NCBI GenBank assembly: GCA_036346205.1
Contig: JARFJB010002143.1
Location: 248,001 to 312,000, forward strand
Direction: 5' to 3'
Source: Vesta saturnalis
Taxonomy: Eukaryota > Arthropoda > Insecta > Coleoptera > Lampyridae
Length of the DNA stretch: 64,000 nt
This document shows, in pieces, positions 47,636 through 59,631 of the stretch. The notes under the pieces are model-generated. The model saw only the letters and a list, made by a program, of their open reading frames with translations, had not been told where the DNA came from and did no database searches. Each line of letters begins with the position of its first letter. Position 1 is the stretch's first letter. Made by a program: the position numbers and the translations under genes.

Positions 47636-49745
47636 AAAATAACCACAACCCCCAACTTGATGTTAGACTTACCGCAACACACAACAACCAACTTTAATAT
47701 TGACCACAACTCGCACCTTCACCATACTTTCAGAATGACCACCACACCCAACTTCACCATAACACCAAACGATGCATGTATTAAAAATCGGTCTACGACA
47801 CCGTATCAATATCATGCTTGACCATAACCCCGAACTATATTTTTGACCACAACTACGACCCCCAATTTTAAGAAGAACCACAACGCCCAAAGTTAACCAC
47901 AGCGCCCAACTTTGAGAGTGACCACAAACACGCAACTTGACCACAATCTCCAATTTGAAGAATGATCACAACGCACAACTTGACAAGATTCCCAACTTAA
48001 AAAATGACAACTCATAAAATACAATTAGGTAGTTTGTTTAATCTGTTAAGGTCGAGTCTTTCCATCCCATGATAACCTCCTAATGACGTTATTACGAAGA
48101 TAACTTCCTATATTTTCAATATGAATTATTTGGCAAATAAATTCAAGTTTTAGTAAAAGATATAATAGTTAATTACATGCAATTTTGGTAATTTGACGTA
48201 TAGTCGAATTCGAACGAACTTATATCATTAGATTGTGATCCATGTGCAGACGACGTTGAAAATGCTGAAAATGAATAAACCATGCTTACACGTTATTATC
48301 AAATTCAATTTTTTGAATTCGAGCCCATTTGTCATATTTTCGATTCTGCTGGAACTCAAATTTATTCATTATTCAGTACTGTGCTTATGGAAAGGTTGAA
48401 AAGCGGGAACGGGGATAACTACATTATCTCCATGCTTAATTTCGACAGTACTGTTAGAACAAGGTGTTTGTCAAATCATTATACATTTTATAGGAAAACG
48501 GTCTAACTCATTTTCTGGTTACAGGATCAGTGACATGTTTTCCTCAGAATTATGAGTCACCAAGGTCTTCCTTACTAAAATAAGTGTGAATATCACAAAT
48601 AGTAAAAACTACATCTTTTGGCACACCCATGGGTACCGGTTTAATTTTGGTTCAAGTGCCACGGCTGCACCTAAGGTACCAAATGCAAAACACCAAAAGT
48701 TAATATATGGGAAACTGTAGTTGTTCCAACATGTTTGAAAATGTGGTAAGACTACTTCTGATTTATTAATGAAATTGATCAACACTTGTAAGATAAGTAG
48801 ATAATAGAAATAAATAGATTGAATATAGCTGTGGAGAAACTAGTGAATTTGCAAAGAAACCGAACCCATTCCCCATATTTAATTTCTATATATTAAAAAG
48901 TATCTCTAAAATGATACAGATCGTATTTAAAAAAATAAATTGTGTCCGTTATGCTACCTAACTTCCAAAGAATAATTAATTATATTATTCATCGGCTTCC
49001 GTGGTCGAACGGTTAGAGCGACCCTGGCCGAGATAGGCGTTTTTCTAAAACGAAGAAAAATCAAACGGAGAGACATTTTAACAACCGCCGCGCATCCAGA
49101 CGGATGAAAAAGGGACCCTTATGGTAATTATGGTGATTTTGTCATTTTATGAAATTACGAAATCGAAAAAGTTGACATCGTAAACAGATCATTATTAAAA
49201 TTTGAAGATGCATTTGGGAAATCTCGCCACGCAATAACAGTGGAGTCTTTATGAAAATGTCAAAGGGGAGCCTGAGTAAAAAAAAAGTATACGAAAAATA
49301 AGTATACGGTAGGTATACACATAGTCGGTAACGAAATATGTACTATTGGAAATGACATTCTTCAAAATTGGGGGTTATAGTAAAGTTGGGCATTGTGGTC
49401 ATTTTCAAAGTTAGACGTTGTGGTCGAGTTCGGTGTTGTGGTGCTTCCTAAAATTGGGGGTTGTGGTCGTTCCTAAAGAGTAGGTCAAAATTATAGTGAC
49501 GGGTAGTGCTAATAACCATTCGTAGTTGATGCGCATAGAGATGCCTGACATTTCCGTTTGTGTCTAGACCTCGTCCCACAAATACAAAATAAAATACAAG
49601 CGTCGTTTGGTGTTATGGTCAAAATTAAAGTTTGGCGTTGTGGCCCCGTATTGCGGTAAGTTCAACATCAAGTTGGAGAGACGTGGTCATTTTATGAAGT
49701 TGGGCGATGTGGTCATTGAGCGGTATGGTCTAAACTACAAGGTAG
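47636..49745. mobile_element. Foldback structure with minisatellite arms
   Basis: The left arm 47636-48010 repeats TGACCACAACGCCCAACTT-like units of 20-40 bp. The right arm 49360-49745 holds the complement (AAGTTGGGCGTTGTGGTCA). Beyond the shared unit, a unique stretch also matches in inverted form (CCAACTTGATGTT, CTTACCGCAA, CTTTAAT), so the arms are homologous end to end. The ~1350-bp centre has no recognised gene; frame 48282-48506 has no known motif. Long arms built of short tandem repeats are the hallmark of Foldback-type elements. Confidence 0.7.
48990..49060 (+). repeat. tRNA-like D-arm (possible SINE head) in the foldback centre
   Basis: CGTGGTCGAACGGTTAGAGC is a canonical tRNA D-arm/box A. 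No clear box B follows at the usual distance, so this is at most a partial SINE head. Confidence 0.35.
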
Positions 49746-50039
49746 GATGATAAATCTTCCATACAGATGGGAGTATCGTCATAACTCATGGCATACAGTG
49801 CATTCGAGATTCATAACTACTACATCTAATATGCCATTTTCATTATTTACAATATTATTACAACGTTTGCAGTTAAACGAGCTCAAAAAATTGTAGTTGT
49901 TCATTCATTCAAATGCGGCAAATTAAAACCGCCTAAAATAACCATTTTACTAAACCATAACCTATTTACTCAAAAACACTAAGTAGTAATTTAAAATTAC
50001 TATAAGTAGTACTGGGAGGTATATAAACTACCAATACGT
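49746..50039. other. No recognised gene
   Basis: Short AT-rich spacer between the foldback and the SatA block. Confidence 0.4.
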
Positions 50040-50700
50040 ACAAAACAACAACAAAATAAAAACAACGCAGTGAACTCACAGCACAGCCACATCAGTTTAC
50101 TATTTTCCTTGTCTACACTTAAAAAATTGCGTTTTTGAACAACTGTTGCTAATTATTATCAAAAAAAATTTTATACCTAAAAACCGGTCGAATAATGAAT
50201 GTTTTAAAGGTAATAAAAGAAACGAAATAGCAACGGGCAATGCAGCCAAGTCCGATTCGTATTTTTCTTGATGTAAATAATGTGCATTTGCAGCTCAACC
50301 GCACCCGTTTAGTTTTTTCTTTGGTCATACCTAGAAAAAAATCGCGTTACTTTATTAACTGTTGTTAATTATAATGTAAACAACAAGTAAAACTTCTCAA
50401 GCAAACGAATTATTTAAGAGAAACATAGGTAAAGAAAGAGCAACGTTTAATACAGCCGGGTCCTATTCGTAATTTTTTTGTCCATACTTTGCAACCAATT
50501 GAGTTTTATTAATTATGATGTAATTAATGTGTATACGTACAACCCTCTCAAACAGCCAAAATTTTAGAGTAATGCAGTGCCCGTGCAGGCCCGATTAGTC
50601 TATTCTTTGTTTATACATAGCAACAAATTGAGTTTTTTTATTAATTATTGTTAATTATGATGTAGAGAACGTTTATACGTAAACTCCTCTTTTTATAAAC
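50040..50700 (+). repeat. SatA satellite block
   Basis: About four diverged units with AACAACGCAGTGAACTC, GCAATGCAGCCAAGTCCGAT, TTAACTGTTGTTAATTATAA and TTGTTTATACATAGCAACAA. Orientation as at 31200. Confidence 0.8.
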
Positions 50701-51231
50701 TATGGTATTCGCTATGCACAATGAAGTGGGCCTTGGCTTCGAGTAAGCATTCTGTAGTATACATATAATGGAAATCTTAGGCTTTGAGGTTAGAAAACAG
50801 AAAAAAGGAACCAACAGATAAATTTAAGTGAGTGGTTTATGCAAAGACGCCGAAATGATAAGATAGCAAACCTTGATTTAACCATACGGAACGCTACGCG
50901 CTTGAGATACATAAATATTTATTTTATTCTAGAACTTGTTGATGGACCTGAAATGGTGTTCAACTATCATATTCAGGGTGACATTTCTATTCAGTCGCCA
51001 GAACCGAATCTGTATACGCGACTCTTAGGATGACGATGCAGAGGGGTATGTGATACACTCAAGCGTTCACTTGGTATATGAGGTAGTATCATTGTGTTAT
51101 AGCTAGTTGATAACCTCTCAGGTCACCAGACAAAAGCAAATACTGAAGTACGTGTGGCAAATAACGAAAAACTGGATTATGATGGAATTCAAAGCACGGT
51201 TTATCTTCAATTTTCCCAAATTCTCGAATAT
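50701..51231. other. No recognised gene
   Basis: The open frame 50839-51033 (64 residues) has no recognised motif. The sequence separates two SatA blocks together with the N1 fragment that follows. Confidence 0.35.
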
Positions 51232-51520
51232 TCAGTGTTGCCTTGTATACTCCAAAAACGGTCGATCATTTCATTTTGTAAGCATGAATAGCTGAGATCT
51301 TGAGTTTTCCGAATATATTAATGCGTTGGAAATGACTGCATCTTCAAATTTATCATGGGTTGCCCACCTTCTGTCAGCTACTAACGCAGCGGCTTGTAGA
51401 ATAGGATTTTTCCTAGTTCCTATTGTTCTCTCACTTACGATATGCAAAAATTTAAGGTAGCCGTTCAATGGCATCTCTTGCTAATTCAATGTCGCCCTAT
51501 CCATCTTCCTGGGTTAAACG
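51232..51520 (+). pseudogene. Non-LTR family N1, copy 4 (post-RT fragment)
   Basis: CLVYSKNGRSFHFVSMNS, ASSNLSWVAHLLSATNAAA and YDMQKFKVAVQWHLL match copy 1 at about 4240 and 3600. The piece between them is deleted. It lies inside SatA repeats. Confidence 0.75.
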
Positions 51521-51524
51521 GAAG

Positions 51525-52810
51525 AGCAAAACGCGCAGTGAAACTGAGTCCGAATCGTACTTACTTTGTCTATACTTTGCACAGATAGTTTTTTTATAAA
51601 TTTTCAATTATTATGTAAAGAGTGAGCACATGTAAAAACCTCTCAAGTACCCAATTTTTAAGGGAAATAAAGGCAACCCAGCGCACTAGAAGTGCCACCG
51701 CTTCCGATTAATTTGTTATTGGTTCATACTAAGAAACAAATTGCGTTTCTTTATTAATTGTTAATATAATGTAAAGAATATGTAAAACCTCTCAAACCAC
51801 TAATTAGTTAAGGGAAATAAAGGCAACGAAAGAGCTACGCTCAGTGATACCGAGTCTGGTTTGTACTTTCTTTGTCTACACTTGCCCACAGATTGTTTTT
51901 TTTTTTATTAATTTTTGTTAATTATGATCTAGACGACGTTTATACGTAAAATCCGCCCAAGCAATAACCGAAATAAAGGCAACGTAGTGCAGTCGGGTGC
52001 ATTAGTTTCTTCTTTGTTTGTGCTTAGTAATTGAGATTATTTAGAGAACGTTTATTCGTAAAACCCTCTCAAGCACCCACATTTTTAAAGGAAATAAAGG
52101 CAACGAAGCGCAGCTGAGATCGATTAGTTTTCTTTTTGTTCATACCATAAATTACGTTTTCTTCATTAACTGTTGTTGGGTACAGGTAAGATAAGCACCC
52201 ATATTATTAAGCGAAATAAAGGTAACCCAGTGCACTAGCAGCGCGGTCGCGTCCGATTAGTTTTTTCTTTGTCCGTACTTAGAACCTACCCTAGAATTAT
52301 TTAGGGGAAATCAAAGCAACGCTAAGTGCAGCTGAGTCCGATTCGTATTCTCTTTGTCTATACTTGGCAATAAATTGTTTATTATTAATACCTAGTTAAT
52401 TATGATCTAGACAACGTCTATCCGTAAAATCCGCTCAATCAATAAGGCAACGCAGTGCACGCGTAGTGAGTTCAATTGGTTTTTTTCTTTGTTTATGCTT
52501 CGAAACAAAATTGAGTTTTTTTAAATTAATTGTTAATTATGAATATAGAAAATGTTTATACTCGCCCAAGTAGCTAATTTTTTAGGGGAAATAAAGATAA
52601 CGCAGTGTAGGCGGGATCGGCTAGTTTTATTCGGTGTTTATACTTCGCATCTTTCTTAAGTGTTGTTATTCATGATGTAAAGCATGTTTTACATACCGTT
52701 CAGGCAACTAATTATTTAATGGATAAATGTAACCAAAGTGACCTCGCAGCGCTGCCAAATCCGATTCGTTTTTATCTTTGTTTGCAGTTCACAATAATCT
52801 TTTATAAAGT
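51525..52810 (+). repeat. SatA satellite block, about eight to nine diverged units
   Basis: Units with AAGGGAAATAAAGGCAAC, AGTTTTTTCTTTGTCCGTAC, TTAATTATGATCTAGAC and GTAAAATCCGCTCAAGC recur every 110-180 bp, with indels. The array ends at the poly(A) side of N2 copy 1. Confidence 0.82.
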
Positions 52811-52823
52811 ATGATTAATCACT

Positions 52824-55800
52824 TTTTTTTTGTTAATATGCTCATGCTTATGGTTAGCACTTACTTATTTTAGCTTATATGTATCCTTATTCGAATACTG
52901 TTCAGGAGTCTTTCTCCTCTTCAGCCCTGGTCATTATTTTCCTGGTGGTGTTGCATTGTTTTGTGTTAGTGTATAGTTTACAGTGGTTTTTTTTTCGTGT
53001 TAAGTATGTGCGTGTTGTTTAGCTAGGGTAGCGTGTGGATAATACAATCCGGGCACGTCGTCATGAAATAGACCTCAGGAATCTCGCCAAGGAGTTGTAA
53101 CGATTGTGGGGGAATTTAAGTTTGAGTTTTTACGTGGGAATTGATAAAATCGGTACTTCAGGTAGTGGTAAGGATTTCTTTTGTGTGCAAAGTTGCTTTG
53201 TAATGTTTGTATTCTATGTGATGGGTGGTACGTTTGCGTGTTGTATTGTTAGGTCGTTAGGGTACCTAAAAAGTAACCCGTGAATGCGTTTAAGTATTCG
53301 GCGTTCACAGGAGGCGACAGATGAGAGGTAATTAGGGTTTATGTTCGTGTAAGAGTGCTCGGAATTTCATAACAGGGCGTAAGTATGTTTTGTATGTGTT
53401 GTAGTGTTTTGGGGTAGCAACCTCTGATTCTACCATTGAGGGTGCCCAGTAGGTTTGCAGGATTTCTTATCATACTAATAGTTCTTTGTACATAGGGGAC
53501 CCAATTTAGGGTTTTGGTGTAAATGATTCCTAAGTAGATAAATCCTTGTTGGAGTGGGATCTTTTCATTGCTTAGGATAAGGGAAACATTAATGTCCGCT
53601 AGGTTTGTAAATTTATCTTCGTGGTAGTTAGGAGGTCGGAAGAGGATTACTTGTGTCTTGGTTGGATTGACGAAGACTCCACCAGTTGGCCCAGTTGGAA
53701 AAATTTCCGAGTTTTGGAAGAGGCGGGAGCCCTTCCGCTGTTCCGATGCACTGCCCAGAAGGCAGTCATCCTCAAACAGCGCAACGACTACTCCGGGTTG
53801 TTACTTCGGGAATGTCAGAAGCGAAGATGGTGTACAGGATCGGAGCTAAAGCAGAGTCTTGCGGCATGCCTGCGGTGAGTTAAAATGGATCGGAGAAGGT
53901 ATTGCCTACTTTGACTCAAACTGATCGATTAGTCAGGTACGAGAGTAGGAGTTTGGAGAAGAGATCGGGTATATGAAGGTTGCGAATCTTGTGAAGGAGA
54001 CCGGCGTGCCAGACCCTGTCAAATGCTTACTTAATGTCCAGAAATACAGCCAAGTTGCATTGATTGATTGAATGCTCTGGTGGTCCCTGTAAGCAAGGGA
54101 TCGTGACACGTTCGGTTTCGTGGAAGCCGAATTGGTGGTTAGAAAGGAGTTCATTGAATTCAAGGTAGTCTCTGAGTCGTCAGTCTAGAATCTGTTCAAA
54201 TCATTTTGCGTGGTAACTTAGGAGGGAAATGGGTCTATAGGAGGGTGTGGTGAGGTCAGAGTGCGGTTTTGGTACCATAACTGTGGAAGTCCATTATAGT
54301 CCGTCAAAAAGTGGGATATGGTTAAGCATTTGAGACAGATTTCGGAAAGTAAACTGAGGGCTGGGTCGAGCAGACGTCGGTTAAGGCCTTCACTACCAAA
54401 CGCTGAATTGCGTCCTTTTTTTTAAAGACACCTCGATGTGGTCGGGAGTGGTGGGGGCATAAAAGTGATTCACATTATCCAGCTGGATTTCGGGAATGTT
54501 ACGGGTACCTGATTAAGGCGTTTGTATTCGGTTTTGAGAGCTGGATCACTAGACGCAAGATTGACGATAGATTCGTCCTTTCTCTTTGATTCAGTTCACG
54601 ATTTGCGGTGGGAACGGTTTGCGAGAAATGCCGATGTTTTTCAATGGGACTGAGGTTTCGATCGCTTCCGTATTTATGGAAGATAGGTCTCTGATGGATC
54701 TCTCGAGATTTTGGGTCGTTAGAAGGTAGGGTGCTGAAGGCTTGAGATGTGTTCGGAGTACCTATAAAGCACACACGATCAACGCCTACGTGACGAATCA
54801 CGCAGGAAAAGGAGGGAGGTCTAGGAGTGGAGTTTAAGGGACGAGGATCGGCGACTTGGGAGAGTGACTGTGGGATCTCTGAAGTGTCGCAGCCTAAGCT
54901 GCGTATCCTCCGGCAAGGGAGAGGAGGTTTCAATGAGGCACGTCTGATTATGGTTGAACGTAAAGTTCAACCAGGGGAAGTTAAAAGGATTTAAGTGATG
55001 GATTTGGGGATATTGCGGATGCAATACCTCGAGGATTGGGAACGGGTAGGATTAGCATTAGGTTGTGTCGGAGCAGCGGTGTAGGAATCAGGGCAGGTAA
55101 AGGTGGCTGGGCGGGTGTGGGTAACAAGACGGGTTTACGTGAGGGTTCTAGCTTTGTGTTTCTGTGTAGGTTTCGTGGAGGTGGTGGAGCGTGTTGAAAT
55201 GTAAGTGTGTAGAAGTGGTTGAAATGCGGGTGATGGAGTGTGATTGTGTTCGTGAGGATGGTGGTGGTGAGGCGAAGGTGTGTAGGTGCGCGGGCGACGT
55301 CGGGGGTTGGGATACAACCATGAGTATAGCACGGTGGCGACCGTGTTTCATCATCACGATTGTTGTTAGTAGGGATTGTAAACGAGAATGAAAATTAAAA
55401 AATTGTGTTAACGGAAGGACGGGTCTTCGTCGAGGTGCAGTTCCACACCTCGAGAAAAAAAGGTTTGGTAGTCACAGACCCAATAGAAAGGGGGGAAAAC
55501 AAATGTTAAAATAAAACAAAACAAAATTTAATTAATACGTTTGAGTAACAGTTACTCTGCTTCTCTCCCTACGTCGATACTGGTGTTGGCAGTGGCGGTA
55601 TTCTGGACCATTTATTTCTGGCTTGTATCCTTGTGTTCTTGCCGTTACGGCTTCTGCTTAATTCTACTGGCTGTAGTTCTTCTCCTGGATGAGGGTTTCT
55701 TCGTATTATCTCTATGCAAGCAGTGACAGACCTAACATTGAAGCAACAAAGACCAAGCTGCCCGGACCGTTAAGCGTGAAAACGATAAGTTCTTTTTTGT

Positions 55801-55864
55801 AATTATTTTTTAATTGCTTATTAAGCACGACCTTTCTACACGAATGCTGACTCGAAGGTGGTGC
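52824..55864 (-). pseudogene. Jockey-type non-LTR family N2, copy 1 (internally deleted)
   Basis: Minus strand. The T-run at 52823-52831 is the poly(A) tail, and TTAATCACT (52815-52823) and TTAAATCACT (55865-55874) look like the target duplication. ORF1 begins MMMKHGRHRAILMVVSQPP at 55357 and contains SPLPEDTQLRLRHFRDPT and RPPSFSCVIRHV. The zinc knuckles, the endonuclease and much of the RT are deleted. The remaining parts are linker-like SIRDLSSI, RTKLNLSSIL-like text near 54550, RT remnants SFTRFATFIYP near 53950, PILYTIFASDIP near 53830, and the tail CERRILKRIHGLLFRY near 53310. The 5' untranslated region matches copy 2. Confidence 0.85.
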
Positions 55865-55874
55865 TTAAATCACT

Positions 55875-56312
55875 GTGTACGTGTTATTATATGTGATAAT
55901 CTTGAGATTATGTCCAACACTCTACTATACATTTAAAGATAAATATCGTAATTATGGTAAATATAGCAATTTTTAATTTTCTTAAAATATTTATAGCAAC
56001 AAGTTATCAACAAATGGCATTTTGGCATTTTGTATTGCTCATTTTTTTCCATTGTACTGATTGCAACTTAGTTAAACAAACCCCACTCATTACATGTCTC
56101 TGTTAATCCATTTAAGCAATAAAATTGGGAATAAAGTAACTAATTAGCACATACTTGACTCTAATAATCAAGTTTTTGTTTGTTTGTTGGTGCTGGGGCG
56201 TCAATGTAATATATGTAAAATAGCAATGTTTAAAGGTTCCAAATGCATTAGTATTTAATGTTAAATTATTGATTATCTCCATACATGCTTCACTACTTTG
56301 TTTCTTATCTAG
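55875..56312. other. No recognised gene
   Basis: AT-rich spacer between N2 copy 1 and direct repeat D. Confidence 0.4.
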
Positions 56313-56563
56313 TCTGGTGTATTCTATTTTAAAGCTATCCTTAATAAATTGTTATGTTTAAAGCAATCAATTCAATACCTAAAGACATATGTTTCGGTTC
56401 AGTAATTTTCGACAAAGTACGTGAAACCTAGAAGCCCAATGTATTTTGTGTTCGCATGGTATGTTTCTAACGTCGGAAACAAAACGAATGTGCGAGTAGT
56501 GCCCGGAGAACTCCGGTGGACGTAGTGACTAGAGTGCACGTCGTGACCATTCTAAATCGACCA
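56313..56563 (+). repeat. Direct repeat D, left copy
   Basis: Matches 63540-63802 in the same orientation: TTCAATACCTAAAGACATAT, AATTTTCGACAAAGTACGT, TGTATTTTGTGTTCGCATGG, CGGTGGACGTAGTGACTAGA. The two copies lie outside the hAT transposase relic on either side. The final part contains one minisatellite unit (GTGCACGTCGTGACCATTCT). Confidence 0.8.
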
Positions 56564-56927
56564 TTAGCTCGTATTATACGGGATAGTCCCCTTTTTAAAC
56601 ACATCATTCCGTATATGTAATTATTTTAATAAATTATGTAAATGTTTCGTATTTATAAAGAAGTCCCGTTTTTCCGTTTCTGACGTTTTATTGTTTAGAA
56701 GGGAGTAGTCAAAGTCTAGAAAGTACCAAAAAGATAGCACGACCTTTAGATAAGACACAGTAGGATGACATCAGAAATTCTACAATTTACGTGGGGAAAA
56801 TAAACATATGGGTGCTTGTAAATAACTATAGTGTTAATAGTTTGTTAGTTAGTGCTAATAAATAACTGTTTTTAAATAAATAATCGTTATAGTGTAGTAT
56901 ATCTAGGACGGCAAAAAAAATCAGAAA

Positions 56928-57842
56928 ATGGCAAAAAGAAAGAGCACATTTAGTAGATATGTTGAAAGTGAATATCCATTTATTAAAAAGACATCAGGTA
57001 GTTCTGTAAAGTGCTTAAAATGTTGTGCACAGTTTTCATGTGCACATGGTGATAAAACGGATATTTATCAGCACATATCGACACTTAAGCATAAAAAGGC
57101 AGATATTGTTGCTCCTAGTAGTAGTAAAGTGTCGCCTTTTTTTTCGTTGGGGCACATTTGGAAATGAAGAACAAAAGCTAGCTGCGATTGAATGTACTTG
57201 GTCATCCCACAACGTAATCCAAAATCAGTCCTTCTATGGATTGCACTAGTAAGCTAATAAAATGTTGCTTCCAACAAAAATTTGCATGTGCTAGAACCAA
57301 ATCAGAAAGTATCGTGTGTAACATTTTTCAAAAACAAGCATTAAGCTTTATACAAAGTAATCTTGGAAAGGCCGATTTTGTAACAATCTATTTGTCCTAT
57401 ACTCGTAATATATTTTATGAAAGACAAAGAAAAGCATTCAAGTAAAACTTTTGGAAGTTCAAGATCTTCCTGGTGAAACTTCTGACGTTATATTCGAATT
57501 TATTATTAAAACAGTCGATACCAATTAACAACAAAAGTAATGGCAATGTGCGCTGAATTTTTGGAGGAGCCGTAAGACATGGTCACAATAACGTCTTTCA
57601 TAAAATTCAGGAGTTACGTAAAAGACCTTAATTGTGGTGAACTGTGCTGCTCATATTCTTCATAACTGTATTCAAACATCACCAGCCTGCTGGCCTAGTG
57701 ACATCGTAGCGATTATTGTGAAAATCTATGGCTATTTTACTTTGATACTGTTCGAGTTGAAGAATTAAAAAATGTTATTATGTTGAATATCATAAGCGGT
57801 TGAGATACTGTAAAACCAGATGGTTAGCGTTGTTGCCTTCGA
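56928..57842 (+). pseudogene. hAT transposase, 5' part
   Basis: The ATG at 56928 opens a BED zinc finger: FSRYVESEYPFIKKTSGSS, VKCLKCCAQFSCAHGD (C-x2-C) and YQHISTLKHKK (H-x5-H). Then, with frameshifts, come EEQKLAAIECTWSSHNVIQN, DCTSKLIKCCFQQKFACART, VQDLPGETSDVIFEFIIK, NCAAHILHNCIQTSPACWPS, IVVKIYGYF-like text and EELKNVIML. The last frame reads YHKRLRYCKTRWLALLPS and is cut at 57842 by N2 copy 2. It resumes at 62498. BED finger plus hAT-type central blocks identify the family. Confidence 0.85.
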
Positions 57843-58338
57843 GGGCAGTACGAACCTCGGTATCGAACGTAAGCCCCTACTCGCGTGAGCCTTTGTGATT
57901 CTTATTACAAATCTCTTAATTCCAAAAAAGAACTTAGCGTTTTTACAATCATCGTTCCGGCATTGTGATCTTCGCCACTACGGAGTTAGATCTGTCACTG
58001 CTTGCATACAGATAAGAAGCGGTCACCAGTGGAGGTGCCACACCCTAGCAGCAAGCAGGAGCCGCCAGAATACAGCAAGAGCGAAGACCAACATAAAGAA
58101 GCTTCCAGGACACCGCCACCGCCAACCACAGGATCGACGTCGGGTAAAGCAATAGGTATCGGTTTAATAAAAATATTGTTTCAATTAATTTTGTTTTCCT
58201 CCTTTTTCTATTCGGGTCTCTGATTTCCAAGTCTTTATTCCTCGGGGTGTGAGACTGCACCTCGGCGGAGACCCGGCCTTCCTTTAAAACAATTTATTCC
58301 TTTACTCCTTTTTCACAACCTTATTAACAACAACCGCG

Positions 58339-59631
58339 ATGGTTAAGTACGGTCGCCAGCGTGCTACCGTAACGGTTGTATCCCCAACCTCCAACGCCGT
58401 CCGTCCACCTACACCTACACACACAGCACACATAACACACACATACGAACACACCCTAGCCTCGCCACCACCATCCTCACGTACACGCTCCCATTCAAAC
58501 GCCTCGTCATTTCCACCTCATCCACACATTCCTACATCTCCACACGCCCCACCGCCACCACAAAACCACACAAACCCGCACTCACACAAACCCGCCCTCT
58601 TACCCACACCCGTCCAGCCACCTGTACCTGCCGTGATTTCTACACCCGCCTCCCCTAATCCGAATCCCACCCGCTCTCATTCCTCGAGGTATTTCATCCG
58701 CAATATCCCGAAATCCATATCCACACAGAAATCCATATTCAATTCCCTTAAACCCCTAAACCGTCCCTGGTTAAACTTAACGTTTAACTACAACCACGCC
58801 TGTCTCTTAGAGACCTCCTCTCTCTTGTCGGATGGTACGCAACTTATGCTGCGACATTTCGGTGAACCCATTGTAACCTTATCCCACCTATCCGGTCCCC
58901 GTCTCTTCAACTCTAACCCTAGACCTCCCTCCTTTTCCTGAATGATTCGTCACGTAGATAAGAATATCCTAGAACCCGAGATCCTCGGTGCGAACGATCT
59001 TCCACACGTGAGGAAGGCCGTTCGCATCACCGCTAAGGCGACCAACACCCCCATATCCCTTATCCGTATCATAACCTCGCCCCAAACCACTCTTGAGTAC
59101 CTCCTCGCACGCGGTATCATCATGTTCGGGTGACACTACAGTTGCGAACCCTCCCTTATCCCTCAACCTCTCCCCAAGTATTGTTCCACCTGCACGCAGG
59201 TGGGGCATACTGCAGAGGAGTGTCCTACCCGTGCAATACGTTGTCCCAACTGTGGCGAAAGCAACAAATCCTCGTACTGCAAATCCTCGGCTAACCCAAG
59301 GTGTAACAACTGCGGGGAAGCTCATCCTACCTTTTCCTTCAAGTGCTGGAAGCCGCGGGAATGTCCCAGTTCTCCGTCGAAGATGGCTTCCCTCGAACCT
59401 ATCCTGTCTTCCGAAGAGTCCAACTCGGAAGACACAGCCCACCTTAAACCCTCTCCCGACACCGAATCCCTATCCATCAAAGACTTCCTTCAAATCCTCA
59501 CTCACTCCCTCTTCCAGATGTTCCCACTTCACACTTTTTACACACACATAATATACACATCCTTTCCATCACGGAAACAAAACTCACACCCAGATGCACA
59601 CTTAATTTCAACACATTTCACACCTATGTAA
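58339..59631 (+). pseudogene. N2 ORF1 (gag-like, CCHC zinc knuckles) with two in-frame TGA
   Basis: One continuous frame of 431 codons from MVKYGRQRATVTVV, interrupted only by TGA at 58939-58941 and 59131-59133. After a Pro/Thr/His-rich N-terminus come RSHSSRYFIRNIPKS and ETSSLLSDGTQLMLRHFGEP, then the first TGA where copy 1 has Cys (SFSCVIRHV). Three zinc-knuckle-like motifs follow: CSTCTQVGHTAEEC (C-x2-C-x4-H-x4-C), CPNCGESNKSSYC and CNNCGEAHPTFSFKC (59170-59350). This is the nucleic-acid-binding ORF1 of jockey-type retroposons, expected to coat the RNA. The stops suggest recent decay. Confidence 0.85.

Noticed and set aside
31200..52810. CRISPR-like repeat arrays
   Set aside because: Repeats are ~150 bp, diverged and without short unique spacers; this is a eukaryotic satellite.
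53621..53878. Plus-strand frames of 63-85 residues
   Set aside because: Antisense to the RT part of N2 copy 1.
57800..57870. Apparent tRNA-derived SINE (TGGTTAGCGTTGTTGCC and GGTATCGAACG)
   Set aside because: The first part is hAT coding sequence (KTRWLALLPS) up to the target duplication and the second is the start of the N2 5' untranslated region, so the pairing is accidental.
58939..59133. Selenocysteine recoding of the two TGA in N2 ORF1
   Set aside because: The sister copy has an ordinary Cys codon at the first site and no hairpin of the required kind was recognised; point mutation is simpler.
58969..59442. 157-residue minus-strand frame
   Set aside because: Antisense shadow of N2 ORF1, whose zinc knuckles are read on the plus strand.
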